64,000 nt of DNA from Gymnorhina tibicen. Lineage: Eukaryota; Chordata; Aves; Passeriformes; Artamidae. The position numbers and the translations under genes were made by a program. This document shows positions 18,500 to 28,929 of the stretch, in pieces. The notes under the pieces were generated by a model. It saw only the letters and a program-made list of their open reading frames with translations, had not been told where the DNA came from and did not search any database. Location of the stretch: contig VXAZ01007891.1 in the NCBI GenBank assembly GCA_013399875.1, forward strand, positions 1 to 64,000. Reading direction: 5' to 3'. The number at the start of each line of letters is the position of its first letter. The stretch's first letter is position 1.

Positions 18500-21400
18500 C
18501 AGGACTGTATGCTTGGTCCTAGAGTGCGAGATATATGTTTTTTCTTGGGAAACCTTTGGGTAGACAGAGCCTGTTGAGCATCTGAAAATACCCTGACACT
18601 TACATTGAGAAATACAGAGCTAATATTTGTGTCTTCCCAAAATTTCATGTTGTCCAGAAACAGTGAAAATTATGGAACTAAATTATGGTTAGTTTGAATA
18701 ACCAAATCTTTTCTCAATCTGCCACTTGCAGAAGTGATTTGAGCATTCCAAGGCAAGCTCTTAACCATGGCTGCATTATACGGTGTGCTAAATGAAAAGC
18801 AAGTTAAAAAGGAAAAGGAAACAATAATATGTGGCTCAATAAATGTACACAAATACTAAAACTGAGAAAAAATAAAGACAAAGGAAGCAGCGAAGTGGAA
18901 CCCAGCATTGCTCTGCCAGCTCTACAGGAGTCTAGGCAGTGGTGGGTAGGAAGACATGGTGCTGCGGGGTCAGCACCCTGAACCATGGTGAAGTGCACCC
19001 CCATCTCTGCCAGAGTGGCAGGGGACCGAAGTGGTGATAAGGGGTCGTGGGATGCATGATGCTTTTGGTGGCTGCGTTATCCCGTGCCTTCCCTCAGGCC
19101 GCCCTGCCAGCAGCCTGTCACCTGTGTCGGCAGCTGGGTGGGCTGCCCTGGCTGCTGGTGCCAGTGCTGGTGCCAGGCTGGGCCAGGGGCTGCCGGCAGG
19201 TGCTACCTGCTCATGCCCAATCTGCTGACCCTGTGATCCTCTGTACCTGCAGAAAAGAGAAGGGGCGGGTGGGTGCTGACAGTGCAGAGAGGAGCAGGGA
19301 GCAAGGGCGGTTCTCTGGCTTTTACAGCTGAAATCTCCCCTGTTCCAGGCTGTAGCCTTACTGGTGGGAGGGAAAAAAAAAATCCCAACTCTAAAATCCA
19401 GCCTAGGAGAGCACATCAGGAGACAAAAAACCTTCCCATATTTACTCTCAGTAGACTATCAAACAACACTAGGCTATTAATTTGGCTTTTGAGTCTTCAC
19501 TAAAGCCCATAAAAGCGCACAGTTGTCAAATGGAGTTCATTTTAATTTCCTTTCAATCACAGTAAATTATTCAGGTGATAAATCAGCTGGGGCAGCCTCC
19601 TGGCTGTAATAGAAACCCTAATTCCTGGCTAATTATCCAGCCCATTGCTGCCAGCAGATCAATACCCCTACCGAATGGAAAGGGCGTGGGGTCCAGGCAG
19701 GCAGAATGGTGGAGGGACAGCAGCTGGGAGCACAAGCACCCATGACCCCTGCCCTGTGTGGGGACTGTAGGGGAAACAGCTGTTCTCCTGCTGGTCAGCA
19801 GGATGGGGCACTGGCCCCTTGCTGCAGTTGTTGATTCCCTGAGTGCTGGGCTTTGCTGCTTGTGCCCAAGGTAAGCCATGTCGGGGCGTTGGGTGGTGTG
19901 GGAATGAGCTGCTCCCACCCTGGGTAGTGCTTGTGTGTGATGTAGGGGGTGTACCCACACCTACTGCAGCCCTCTCTGTCAGCCAGTTGTTAAAATGGAA
20001 AGAGATGGAGAGAGCGTCCTTTAAAGATTACTCAGAAAGAAATCTCAGGCTGGTAATATTTTTACTTGTCCAGTAGAACCTTACAATAATAGTAGAAACT
20101 AAACAGGTAAACAAAAGATGAGAGGACCAGCGCTCAGCTGTAACGTGGAGCATTTCACTGGGACAGAGCAGCAGCTTCTGGGAGTAGCACTTACCCCCAA
20201 CTCTTGCATGAGGTGTTTTTTCCGGAGCTGCTCCATGCACAAAGCACTTTGAGCCTCAAGACTATGCTCTCAACTGCCATCTCCAGTTCAGCATCATCAG
20301 GTTATTCTGCAAAAGTGTCTGATAGAGCTCCACTGTCTGTCTCAGATGCTCTCATGCGACACTTGTGTTGCTGTAGAGGCTGAAGCCTCCTCAGGACAGT
20401 CTCTTCTCTGAGCCCTATGTCCTTTCTTTGCACTGCTGGGGATGCAGAGGGATGCACCACCTTGTCCTTTGGCTCTGCTCTGGTTTAGAGTGAAAAAGAA
20501 GAAAGAAAACTGACATAGTGTTTGTTCCTGCTAAAAATCAACTTTTTGTTTGAGTGGAAAGGCTTTTCTTTCAGAATAGCAGCAGAAAACACAGCTTCTT
20601 TGGCCAGTATCTCCTCTTTGCATTCCCGCTCCTTTTCCCTTCCTTAGGAGCATTTTTTTGTGCATGAGCTTCTGAAGACAGCACAGAATTCCGTGCGTGT
20701 GCCACCTTGTTGTGATATGTCATGTTGGGTGGTGACAGTCACAGCAGACTCTGTTGTATGACACCTGGTATTCTGTGTGACAGTGGGGCTATGGAGAAAA
20801 AGAGTTTTCTGGGGAAGGAGCATGACAGGAGCCATGTATCCAGCAAACGTCTTCCTGCATCAGCATCATCCTTGTGAAAAGCAACCCTGCAGCTTCCAGG
20901 GGCAGTTGAGGACATCTGAGGGGTCTGGAATTGAAATGGCTGGTCTTTGACTAAGCAAGAGTGGTGGGAAGAAGGGCAGGTGGGATAATCCTCTCTCCCC
21001 ACTCTCCTGTCTGGCACAGAGATGGGGATACCCTGCACCCCCACTGCAGCTCAATGCCCCTTCCCAGAGGTCCCTCCCTGTAGAAGTGGGTGGTAACCAG
21101 CTTTCCCACTTTGACTAGAAGTAATGGGCAGCCTGGGGTCAGCATTTCTCCTGCAGACTTTTCCAGAAGGTGACAGGGAGCATTTCCTGGGGTGTGCAAT
21201 ACCTTGGGAGCATGACCATGCTGAAGAGAAGCTGCTGGTAGAGGAGAGAGCTGGGGTTTCACTGCACACACCCTGCTGTGATGGCAGTTAGTGCAATGAG
21301 ACCAAGCAGGGGAAGAGTAATAGCACACACATTTCAGGCCTTTCAGGATGAATTTGAAAGACTGGAGCTCTCCCAATGCCTGTTACTTGGTTAGGGAAAC

Positions 21401-21990
21401 CTCAGTGATGGCTGGAGCTGATGCAAATGATGCTTCTCTCCTAGTCTGAGCATTGGGTTTGCTGGGCTACATTCCCCAACTCACATGACTCTGTCTGGAG
21501 ACTACCTCTGGCTCCAAGGTTGCCAAATGTGAGTCCTTTTCCTACACAGGAGAGTCCTTGTCACCTCCTCCTCCCTTTGACCCATCAGAGAGGAGGAATC
21601 CCAAAATACCAAGGTAGACAGCTCCTTAGAGAGTTGCATTATATTTCTGATATTAAATATCCCTTTTTCTTCCTCCTGACTGCTCTCAAATATGACTATA
21701 TGTAAAAATACAAATTCACAAGATAAAGAAAAGGCCAGCCTTGCTGTGGCTTGTGCTCCCACGTGGCCTTTGTCCTTGTCTCTTTTCTCTTTGCTCTGCA
21801 TAAAATGGGGGGATGTCTTCTCCCCCTGGCAGGCTCCCCATTATTGTGCACAGGCTTGTGCGAAGGGAGCGTTGGTGACATGCGGCACAGTCAGCAGCTG
21901 GCAAAGGCAGACCAGCTCTCTCGTGCTCCGGAAGCTCCTCAGGGACTGAGATACTACTGAGAAGGACTGTGGTGTGCTTTTTCCCTGAGA
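18500..21990. other. Intron 6 stretch with one possible conserved block
   Basis: Mostly featureless. The segment 19495-19690 is the exception: it has AGTTGTCAAATGG, TTTTAATTTCC, CAATCACAGTAAATTATTC and TGGCTAATTATCCAGC in close order, which resembles a conserved enhancer core. A perfect octamer ATGCAAAT occurs at 21421-21428. GC-rich DNA at 19080-19300 gives only chance open frames. Confidence 0.35.
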
Positions 21991-22251
21991 GCGTGGTGTC
22001 TTAGTTTGAAAGACAGGTGTCTGCCCAGGAAGGTGGGAACCTCCCTTGAAATGGAAAAAATACGATCCCCTTCCCTCCGAATTATTATAACTTTGAAATT
22101 AAGGGGCTTTCAGGCAAAGACACGGGAAAAAGGAGTAACAGTTCTTCACCAGTATGTATATGTAAAACAAGGCAGCGGCACCGAACAGAGCCCGAGCCCG
22201 CTGCCGGCCTCTCTCGGCCTCAGGCCCTTTCCCCTCGGTGCAGGGCCCTCC

Positions 22252-22270
22252 CGGCCGGCAGGGGGCGCTG
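22252..22270 (+). promoter_or_regulatory. CTCF-like site 1 within LTR
   Basis: CGGCCGGCAGGGGGCGCTG matches the CTCF consensus TGGCCACCAGGGGGCGCTA at 15 of 19 positions, including the whole CAGGGGGCGCT core. CpGs inside it make binding potentially methylation-sensitive. Confidence 0.5.
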
Positions 22271-22298
22271 GCGGCTCCCGGCCGGGCAGGGCGGCCGC

Positions 22299-22310
22299 GG
22301 GGATTTCCCC
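22299..22310. promoter_or_regulatory. NF-kappaB-type site within LTR
   Basis: GGGGATTTCCCC is a symmetric match to the kappaB consensus GGGRNNYYCC. It lies between the two CTCF-like motifs. Confidence 0.45.
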
Positions 22311-22329
22311 CGCACTGCAGGGGGCGCTG
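22311..22329 (+). promoter_or_regulatory. CTCF-like site 2 within LTR
   Basis: CGCACTGCAGGGGGCGCTG keeps the CAGGGGGCGCTG core of the CTCF motif, in the same direction as site 1 and 59 bp downstream (start to start). The upstream half of the motif fits less well. Confidence 0.45.
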
Positions 22330-22617
22330 TGGCGGGAGGGCGGTAAGATCTCCCTCATGTCGTAATGGCGGGTGTCACGGATGGCAAAAGTGGGTTAGCA
22401 GTGGGAACCTCGCCGTGGCAGCTGGAACAGCAGGGCTGAGCAGATTCCGGAGTGGCAAACGAAATGTATCAGAAACCCTGCAGGTGTAGCAGGAGCCACG
22501 GGATGTCCCAGCAGGCAGGAAGTGCGGGGTTACGGTGTAGTGAAAAACCCGGAGCAGTGGCGGGGCTGGGCAGTGGCAGCCCGGCTCCCAAACATGGCCA
22601 GGAGAGGCTCCCTTGGA

Positions 22618-22643
22618 GGGGGAGGGGGCTCGGGGTCCCAGGG
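22618..22643 (+). other. G-quadruplex-forming motif within LTR
   Basis: Four G-runs of 5, 5, 4 and 3 with loops A, CTC and TCCCA meet the standard G3+N1-7 pattern. The G-rich strand is the PAX5 sense strand, so the motif would also be present in the pre-mRNA. Confidence 0.6.
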
Positions 22644-23411
22644 TTTCCCCTGAGGCACCCAAGCAGATGGTGAAGGGTCCTTTTCTAGTGAGGTAGGGTA
22701 TTAATAAGGTCCCAGTGCAACGGCCGCTCTTAGGAGCAGAGCTTCACTCACGGTAGGGGACGGCAGCAGGAGACGGAACCCTGCAGTGGTGGTGAATTCT
22801 ACCCGTAGCAACCGCAGCCTGTCTCCCCTCCAGTGTCGAGAGTGAGAGAGCCAGAGGAGCTGAACCCAGCCCCCCACGCCCCGGCCAAAATCTCGAGGTA
22901 TCTCTGCTCTTCCAAAGACAAAAACCCCCAGGTAAGAGAGTAGCCAGCTGCACCCTTCCCCCACCTTCACCATTTCTTTTCTCTCTTAAGTACCGGTCGT
23001 TATTGTCTCTTAGCAACAGATGGGACAAAATCCCATGAGAGAAAAAACGAAAGGAAAAAATCCTAAACCCCCACACCTGGGGAAAATGTTTGGCAATTGC
23101 AGCCATAGCACCATTCCTGTTGGGTAATGCTGGAAGGGGATGTTTTTCCAGCCATCAAATTTCATCTCGCCAGCTTCCACCAGCTTTACACCCAGAGCTT
23201 AGTGACTGTGTAGAATATAACATCTTGCAAAGGCAGCAGGTGGTCTCCTCCAGAAGATTTTGTGTGGCTCCTGTGTGATACAGAGGTAGGAAGTCTAAGA
23301 AAAGCTTTCCCCGCTTGTTATCTTGACAAAAGTGTTCACATTTCTTTCAAATTTGGGAACTGGCATTGAGTAATTGCATATCTTCATTTATTGTGTGTTT
23401 TGCAATAAATA

Positions 23412-23429
23412 ATTTCTTTTTTTTTTAGT
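23412..23429. repeat. T-rich homopolymer tract
   Basis: A run of T interrupted by one C before the final block of about ten T. Simple sequence. Confidence 0.7.
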
Positions 23430-23924
23430 TTAGAGAGATATACCAGGTCCTTCATCAATATCAGACAATGTCGTGTAACAGCACTAATTGGCCAGTTACA
23501 TCAAAACTGACCAACCTCCTTATGTCTATGTTAGCCCCACAAGAGAAGGAAGGACAAATCTGTGAGTAAACACACTTGCCTGTTGATGTAACTAGTGCCT
23601 GGCACATTCACATTATATTTGAGGTGAAAGGCTTGCACCAGCATTTGAAGAATGGAACAAGACTTCCCTACTTAGTCCCCAGTAAATGTCTGGATCCCAC
23701 AGACTGTGACAAGTTTCAAGTACATTTTCCAGTCTTAGTTTGGAAATCACTGCTGTTTTACACTCATTCTGTGGGCTTTCTCTAAATCTGTCCATCACCT
23801 TATAATTGACAAAGAGTCAATTGGGAGTATCCTCCCTTGAAGAACTTGATGTGGTAAAACATCTCAGAAGGAGCCAAATTCTTCATGGGGATACACACTG
23901 GGAACACAACAGACATGAACTGAC

Positions 23925-24078
23925 ACAGGAGAGGCTCTCCAGGGTCCAAAGCTGTGCAGTCTCTGTTTATGGTGATTTTCAAGACCCAGATAGATGAACC
24001 CCTGAGCTGCCTGGCCTGGCTCCATAGCTGGCCCTGCTTTGAGGGACCTCTGAAACTTCCTTCCAACCCAGGTCATAC
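23925..24078 (+). mobile_element. Older CR1 LINE fragment
   Basis: The tail reads GATTTTCAAGACCCAGATAG, CCATAGCTGGCCCTGCTTTG and AAACTTCCTTCCAACCC, fitting the CR1 subfamily with the CATAGCTG-CCCTGCTTTGAG tail. It is diverged, and the 5' boundary is uncertain. Confidence 0.65.
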
Positions 24079-24079
24079 C

Positions 24080-26080
24080 ACTACCTTGCTGCTCAGCCGC
24101 TTTTTTCATTCCAATTGTTTTGATGTGTTTAGGGAAAACCTTTGTGTGGTTACAATGAAAAGTGTGGCTGGAGTGGAAGAGCAGCACTGGTTTACCCAGT
24201 GTAGAGGATGAGATGGAGAGTTGTTTGGCGTGTAGTGCCAATGAGTCTGAGAAACTTGCTCGGTGCAGAGGCTGGGTTCTCAGAAGAATGCCATAGTTTT
24301 TGGTTGCCTTTTTTTCTAAGGACGGAATTGAACGAAACAATCTACAACAGTGTCTGAATGATGACAAAAAGCAATTGTGGAGCTAAGCCACTTCCAGACA
24401 AAGGGGACCGATTTAAAATTCCTTTCTGCTCATATGAATAGTGGCTGCTTAAAATTTGCTTGCAGCAGAATTTTCCAAAATAATAATAAAAATATAACCG
24501 GAAAGGAGGGAACTCCTGCACTAAGAGGGTAGATTAACATGTAGGGGGATGATTTCAGCTCTGCTTTTCTCACCCTGAAAATGGAATTAAATAAGGGCAA
24601 CATTGGAGAGGCAAGGGTTTCTCCTGCAAAACCCCTTTCAGGCTCAGGGCTGACCTCAGGTCTGAGTCAGTCCAGATAAGTCATGCACAGAGGGCTGAGG
24701 GAGAAAAGGGTCCTGGAGGTGATGAGTGCTTTCCTGGAGTAGGAGCTATGGAGTGAAGCCAGGCGTAAGAACTGCACTTGTCAGATGCTCTGTTAGGCTT
24801 GGAGTATTTCACTGGTTACTAGGACCTCTCTAAATAATTGAAACATGGGATTAAGTAATGGATTAAATTATGTTACACAAGAAATTGTCATCAGATTATG
24901 TACCTGATGAATGATTTTCAGGCATTGTCAAACTGTGAGGCTCAGTACCAGTGGGAGATTTTATTGATGGCACAGCCCAGTCTGCGTTTATGTTCAAATG
25001 GTTCTTCTCTGGTTCTTGTGACTGGAGAGGAAATTTTGAAATGTAACCCCAAATACCTCTCTGGCATAAGAACTGGAGTAGCTTTTGAGGTGGAAGATGT
25101 GCTCAGGTAATACTGGTGGTGGGTTCCCTTCTGGTTGCCTGATCCTGTTTGCTTGTGGTGATGCTCCACTGCATATGTGGTACCCAGGCGTCTTCTGCAG
25201 TTTTATCAGCAAAATAGTGAGTATTACAACACCAGTGTGCCTGGCTGAACCTGTCTTTCCAATAGAAAATGTTTTGATAAAAATTGAAGTGTTTCACTGA
25301 AACCTGTCATCTTTGACGATTTTTCTGTGTAGAGGGTCTGTCACTGAAGCCTGTCATGATGGTGGGGAGGTACAGGGCCTCCAGCAGCAAGAGGCTGTGG
25401 GTGTCATCAGAGTCTTTTTACTTGGAACCAGCACCCTACAGGTACCCTGGCTTGTCAGGCTGTCTCTGTTTTGCTTAGATTTTTATATCAATATGCGGAC
25501 AATTTCTGGTGTTTGTAGGTATATTTCTGAAGGTGAGGAGCCCGTTTCCCTGCCCCATGGGTAGGTAGGGCAGACAGAATGTTTGTTACTGAGGTGGGGA
25601 ATGCTGTCCTTCCCCAGTCTCCAGCATCCTGTCCTGGAGCCTTCACACTCTGGATCTGCTGCTGGTCAGATTTGGTTGTCAGTGGGCCTCAGATAATTAG
25701 CAAAGGGGAAAAACAGCTCAAGATTTACCTACAAGACGAGTGGGGTTCTGTGCCTATTCATCCTTACTGAATGTCACATCAAAGCAAGCACTGCATCACT
25801 CCCCTGATGTTCCCTTGCCCAGGGCCTCCATTTACATGAGGCATGCCTGCAGCATGCATGCAGGGCAAGGAACATCTCCCCCACTCCACATGCCCAGCAC
25901 CCATCCTGGCACTTCTTGTTTTCAGGACAAAATACTCTGGTTAAAATATCTAAGCCAATCACTTTGCCTGCTGTCAGTGCACAGAATTTGTTCAGTTCCT
26001 GCTGCCTCTCTAATCCCACACCTCCAAGGACATGTAATCAGAAAGTGCTGCATAAAGCTTCTGAAAACAACATCTGTACT
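24080..26080. other. Intronic stretch with no recognised feature
   Basis: Two kilobases of unique-looking intron 6 DNA. I see no repeat, RNA gene or coding signal. Confidence 0.45.
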
Positions 26081-26082
26081 TA

Positions 26083-26310
26083 TAGAATCACAGAATTGTT
26101 AAGCTTGGAAAAGACCTTTAGAATCAAATCCAACTGTCAGCCCAGCACCACCACCATATTCATCATTAAACCCTGTCCTTAACCATATCCACATGGTTTT
26201 TGAACAATTCCAGGGATGGTGACTCCATCACTTCCCTGGGCAGCCTGTTCCAATGATTTACAAACCTTTCTGTAATAAATTTTTTCCCTAATATCCTACC
26301 TTTTCCTATA
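26083..26310 (-). mobile_element. CR1 LINE fragment (3' end), antisense
   Basis: On the + strand: ATAGAATCACAGAATTGTTA, GAATCAAATCCAACTGTCAG, GGTGACTCCATCACTTCCCT, GGGCAGCCTGTTCCAATGAT, then the poly-T-rich end TAATAAATTTTTTCCCTAAT. This is the reverse of the typical CR1 tail. Confidence 0.93.
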
Positions 26311-27670
26311 TTTCCTACCTCCCCTGCATAGAACCATACAGTCATTCATTTCTGGCTTCTCCATAAACATGCTGAAATGAAAACTGGCCTGTAGTATTGT
26401 GGCCCTTACCATTCCAGTTCAGGTGCAGGTGAAGAAATGAAAGAAAAACTTCGGAAGATTAGGGGGGTTTTGTTTCATGTGTTTTTGTTAGTTTGTTTTT
26501 GCCTTTTATTTTTTAGTAAGATCAGTGCCATATTAGGGATTTGATGGGGAATTCAGCATTGTAGAGAAAGTTTCCACCCCAAAAATGGAAGGCAGAAGGC
26601 TCCTGACCCCCACTGGATCACCAGGCTCCCAGGGACACCAACAGGAAAAGCAAAACTCTTTCGGAAAATGAATGTGTGTTACTTGGTGTTTGGCTTTGAA
26701 ATACAGGAGTTCATGGGTTGGTATGGATTTGTTCAGCCTGGACTTTGCAACACGCCACAAAACAGCAAACTCTGCAGCTTTCTCTACTGTTCTTCCCCTG
26801 TGCAGAGGTTTGGTGCCCTTGTAGGTGCAGTGACTGCAGGGGCTTTGGCTACCCATGAGGCTTGGACCCTGGTAATCTGCCATGGCACACCACTTTGAGA
26901 CCAGTTTATTGTACACAATGCATAATATGATACAAAAAATGCTATACCAGGATTCTCAGATGGCATTTGTGGAACACCTTTGGGTAGTTCGTGTGAAAGC
27001 ATTACAGAAATACAAACTGGTCTTGAAAATTTGCACAAGACTTTTCCAGTGTCAGAAGCCATTGGTGGGATGGATTGAAGATGTGATATTGGTGCCAACC
27101 TCACACATTCTCAGGGTGCATTCATATTTCTGATTTGTATTTCTCCATAAGGAAGTACTTGGCTGTGCTGAGGGTTGTGTTTTCTTCTCTGCACACTCAT
27201 TCTTGGTGCTTCAGTGGAAGCAGAGGCGCCACCGTGATGGAGTATTGTACCTTTTCCCTTCTCCTCTGGCTGAAATTGTTAGTGTTGAGAGGGGAAAGTG
27301 TCCAGTTCCTGTCCTGAGAAACAGCACATTTTAACAATATCTTCTAGCAATTAGAGGCATAAAAGCCTAAATTTTGCGCTGGGTTTACAAAATGTAAACT
27401 GCTTTTCTACCACGGTGTTATGTTTTATTTCAGTTGTGTGACTTGGGTGAGTCATTGTTTTGTGTCCTGCAGGAGACAGAGCAATGTTTGCATTATACAG
27501 AGAAACGCCAGAGTGTTGAGGACAAATATACTAGCAAATCCTGGCGGAAACAGTGGCTGTTGCCACTGTGGTGGTGTTGCTGTTCCTGTTCATCCAGGCA
27601 CTTGTTAGTGGCCAGGTGAGGCTGAAATCTGGAAAGCTACCTCAGCTCATTGTGTACATTTACCTCCCTT

Positions 27671-27696
27671 GGTAAGGTAGCCAAGGCTACCTTACC
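27671..27696. repeat. Perfect 12-bp inverted repeat with 2-bp loop
   Basis: GGTAAGGTAGCC, then AA, then GGCTACCTTACC: both arms match at every base. It could form a hairpin or be the collapsed remnant of a small DNA transposon. A CR1 fragment begins 42 bp downstream. Confidence 0.9.
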
Positions 27697-27737
27697 GTGG
27701 TTTTCGGTGGAGGCTTCTGTTTGAAAACCAGAGGAAG

Positions 27738-27840
27738 TTTATGGCTCTTGAGGACGTAGTTTAGTGGTGGCCTTGGCAGTGTTAATTGTTGGAGTCAATG
27801 GCCTTAGAGGGCTTTTCATTCTCAATGATTCATGATTCTG
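27738..27840 (+). mobile_element. CR1 LINE tail fragment
   Basis: GACGTAGTTTAGTGGTGGCC, GGCAGTGTTAATTGTTGGAG, GGCCTTAGAGGGCTTTTC and ATTCATGATTCTG follow the order of the CR1 3' end (the subfamily with the GGTGGTCTTGGCAGTGTTGGG tail). Short and diverged. Confidence 0.8.
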
Positions 27841-28234
27841 AGAGAGTCCACTGGCCATTTCCGCCCCTGCTGGGCATTGGGAACTGCAGTGGCCTATGAA
27901 GGGCTTGCTTGGAAAACACCCATCTGAGCATCTGCAGGTCTCTGCTCTCTTCCCATCAGACCTTCCTGGAGATCCAAGGACAGCAGGCATGTGGGATTGC
28001 CCAGCAGGGATTTGGCAGACTGACAGGTCCAGTGAGCACATGCCCAGGCACTGCACACACTACTTAGGCGTTGCTTTTGTTCAGCCTGCTACCTCTGACT
28101 AAGAAACGATAATACAAACATTTCCAGCAGCCAGCGTGGGCAGTGTTCTGTGCTGCTGCTCCATGGGGTTTTGCTGCTCACTATGGGCAGCCTCACTGGC
28201 ACGTGCGTGTGCATGACTGTGCTCACGAGTGTGA

Positions 28235-28765
28235 TTTACTGGCCTGTGCAATGCCACATGTCTTTAAAATTATAGTGCCCGTTTCCTGCTGAAATAATTT
28301 CTACATAGAGAGGCTCCTATTACAGCAAAAGGAGCATGGACGTCATGATTTATTATTATTTATGGTCCCAGGGCCTTGTTTATGCACGATGGGTTAGGTG
28401 CTCAGGATAGAAATGCCATTATGCAAATGACATTGAATGTCCTTACTGAGCCTAAATAATTTTTGTGTTGGACGATTAAACCTCATCTGTTATTGATATG
28501 GGCTGCAGTCAGGCTATTAAAGAGTCCCAACAGTACTTACTCCCAGTAATGGGAAAATTGAGAGGAAGAGGCTAAACAATTGCCTCAAGTGTGCCGTGAT
28601 TGTCTGGTAGGAGTGGAACATAACGAACCCCCTGAATGGAAATCGTGTTTACTACTTAGGGATAAATAAAAAGAGAGAACATGCAATAAATTGTGCTTTG
28701 TGATCTGAATTGGCGCACGAGAGAATTTGCGTACTTTCGATTTACTTATTTGATTTTTTTTTTGC
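28235..28765. promoter_or_regulatory. Candidate conserved enhancer with octamer, intron 6
   Basis: About 500 bp with no repeat character and dense recognisable motifs: GACGTCATGA (CRE type, 28339), ATTTATTATTATTTATGG, a perfect octamer ATGCAAAT (28421-28428), GCCTAAATAATTTTTG, GACGATTAAACC, ATTGATATGGGC, AACAATTGCC and TTGTCTGG. CpGs are retained (GGCGCACGAG, TTTCGATT), which is unusual for bird intron DNA outside functional or young repeat sequence. The octamer is the OCT1/OCT2 site of B-cell promoters and enhancers, so a role in PAX5 expression is plausible. Function and conservation are inferred. Confidence 0.35.
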
Positions 28766-28929
28766 AGGGGTGGAGGGGGCAGTGTGATTGGGATGTAGAT
28801 ACGGCAAGCAGTCGGGAAGGATTCCTGCAGTGTGTGCCACTGGCTGAGTGGCTGGGGAGAGCTGTCCTCCTCGGAGCTGCGCCGATGCTGCGCCGTCCGC
28901 TTTGACACAGCTGTGCAGTCACATTTTGA

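Larger units (their letters stand above)
21997..23075 (-). mobile_element. Solo LTR of an endogenous retrovirus, antisense, 1.08 kb
   Basis: The element runs from TGTCTTAGTTTGAAAGACAG to ATCCTAAACCCCCACA, so it has TGT...ACA termini. Read on the minus strand it starts TGTGGGGGTTTAGGATTTTT. Flanks are CGTGG (21992-21996) and CCTGG (23076-23080), a likely 5-bp target duplication with one mismatch. No gag, pol or env sequence follows, so it is a solo LTR left by recombination. Both ends resemble an abundant LTR I associate with songbird genomes, probably ERVL-like; the family name was not verified. The centre is strongly CpG-rich (about 22175-22345) and contains two CTCF-like motifs, a kappaB motif and a G-quadruplex motif. 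Orientation is opposite to PAX5, the usual tolerated orientation for intronic LTRs. Confidence 0.75.

Noticed and set aside
22175..22345. CpG-rich peak considered as an internal PAX5 promoter CpG island
   Set aside because: It lies inside the solo LTR, is short, and is not next to a known alternative first exon. The LTR explains it, although LTR promoter activity is not excluded.
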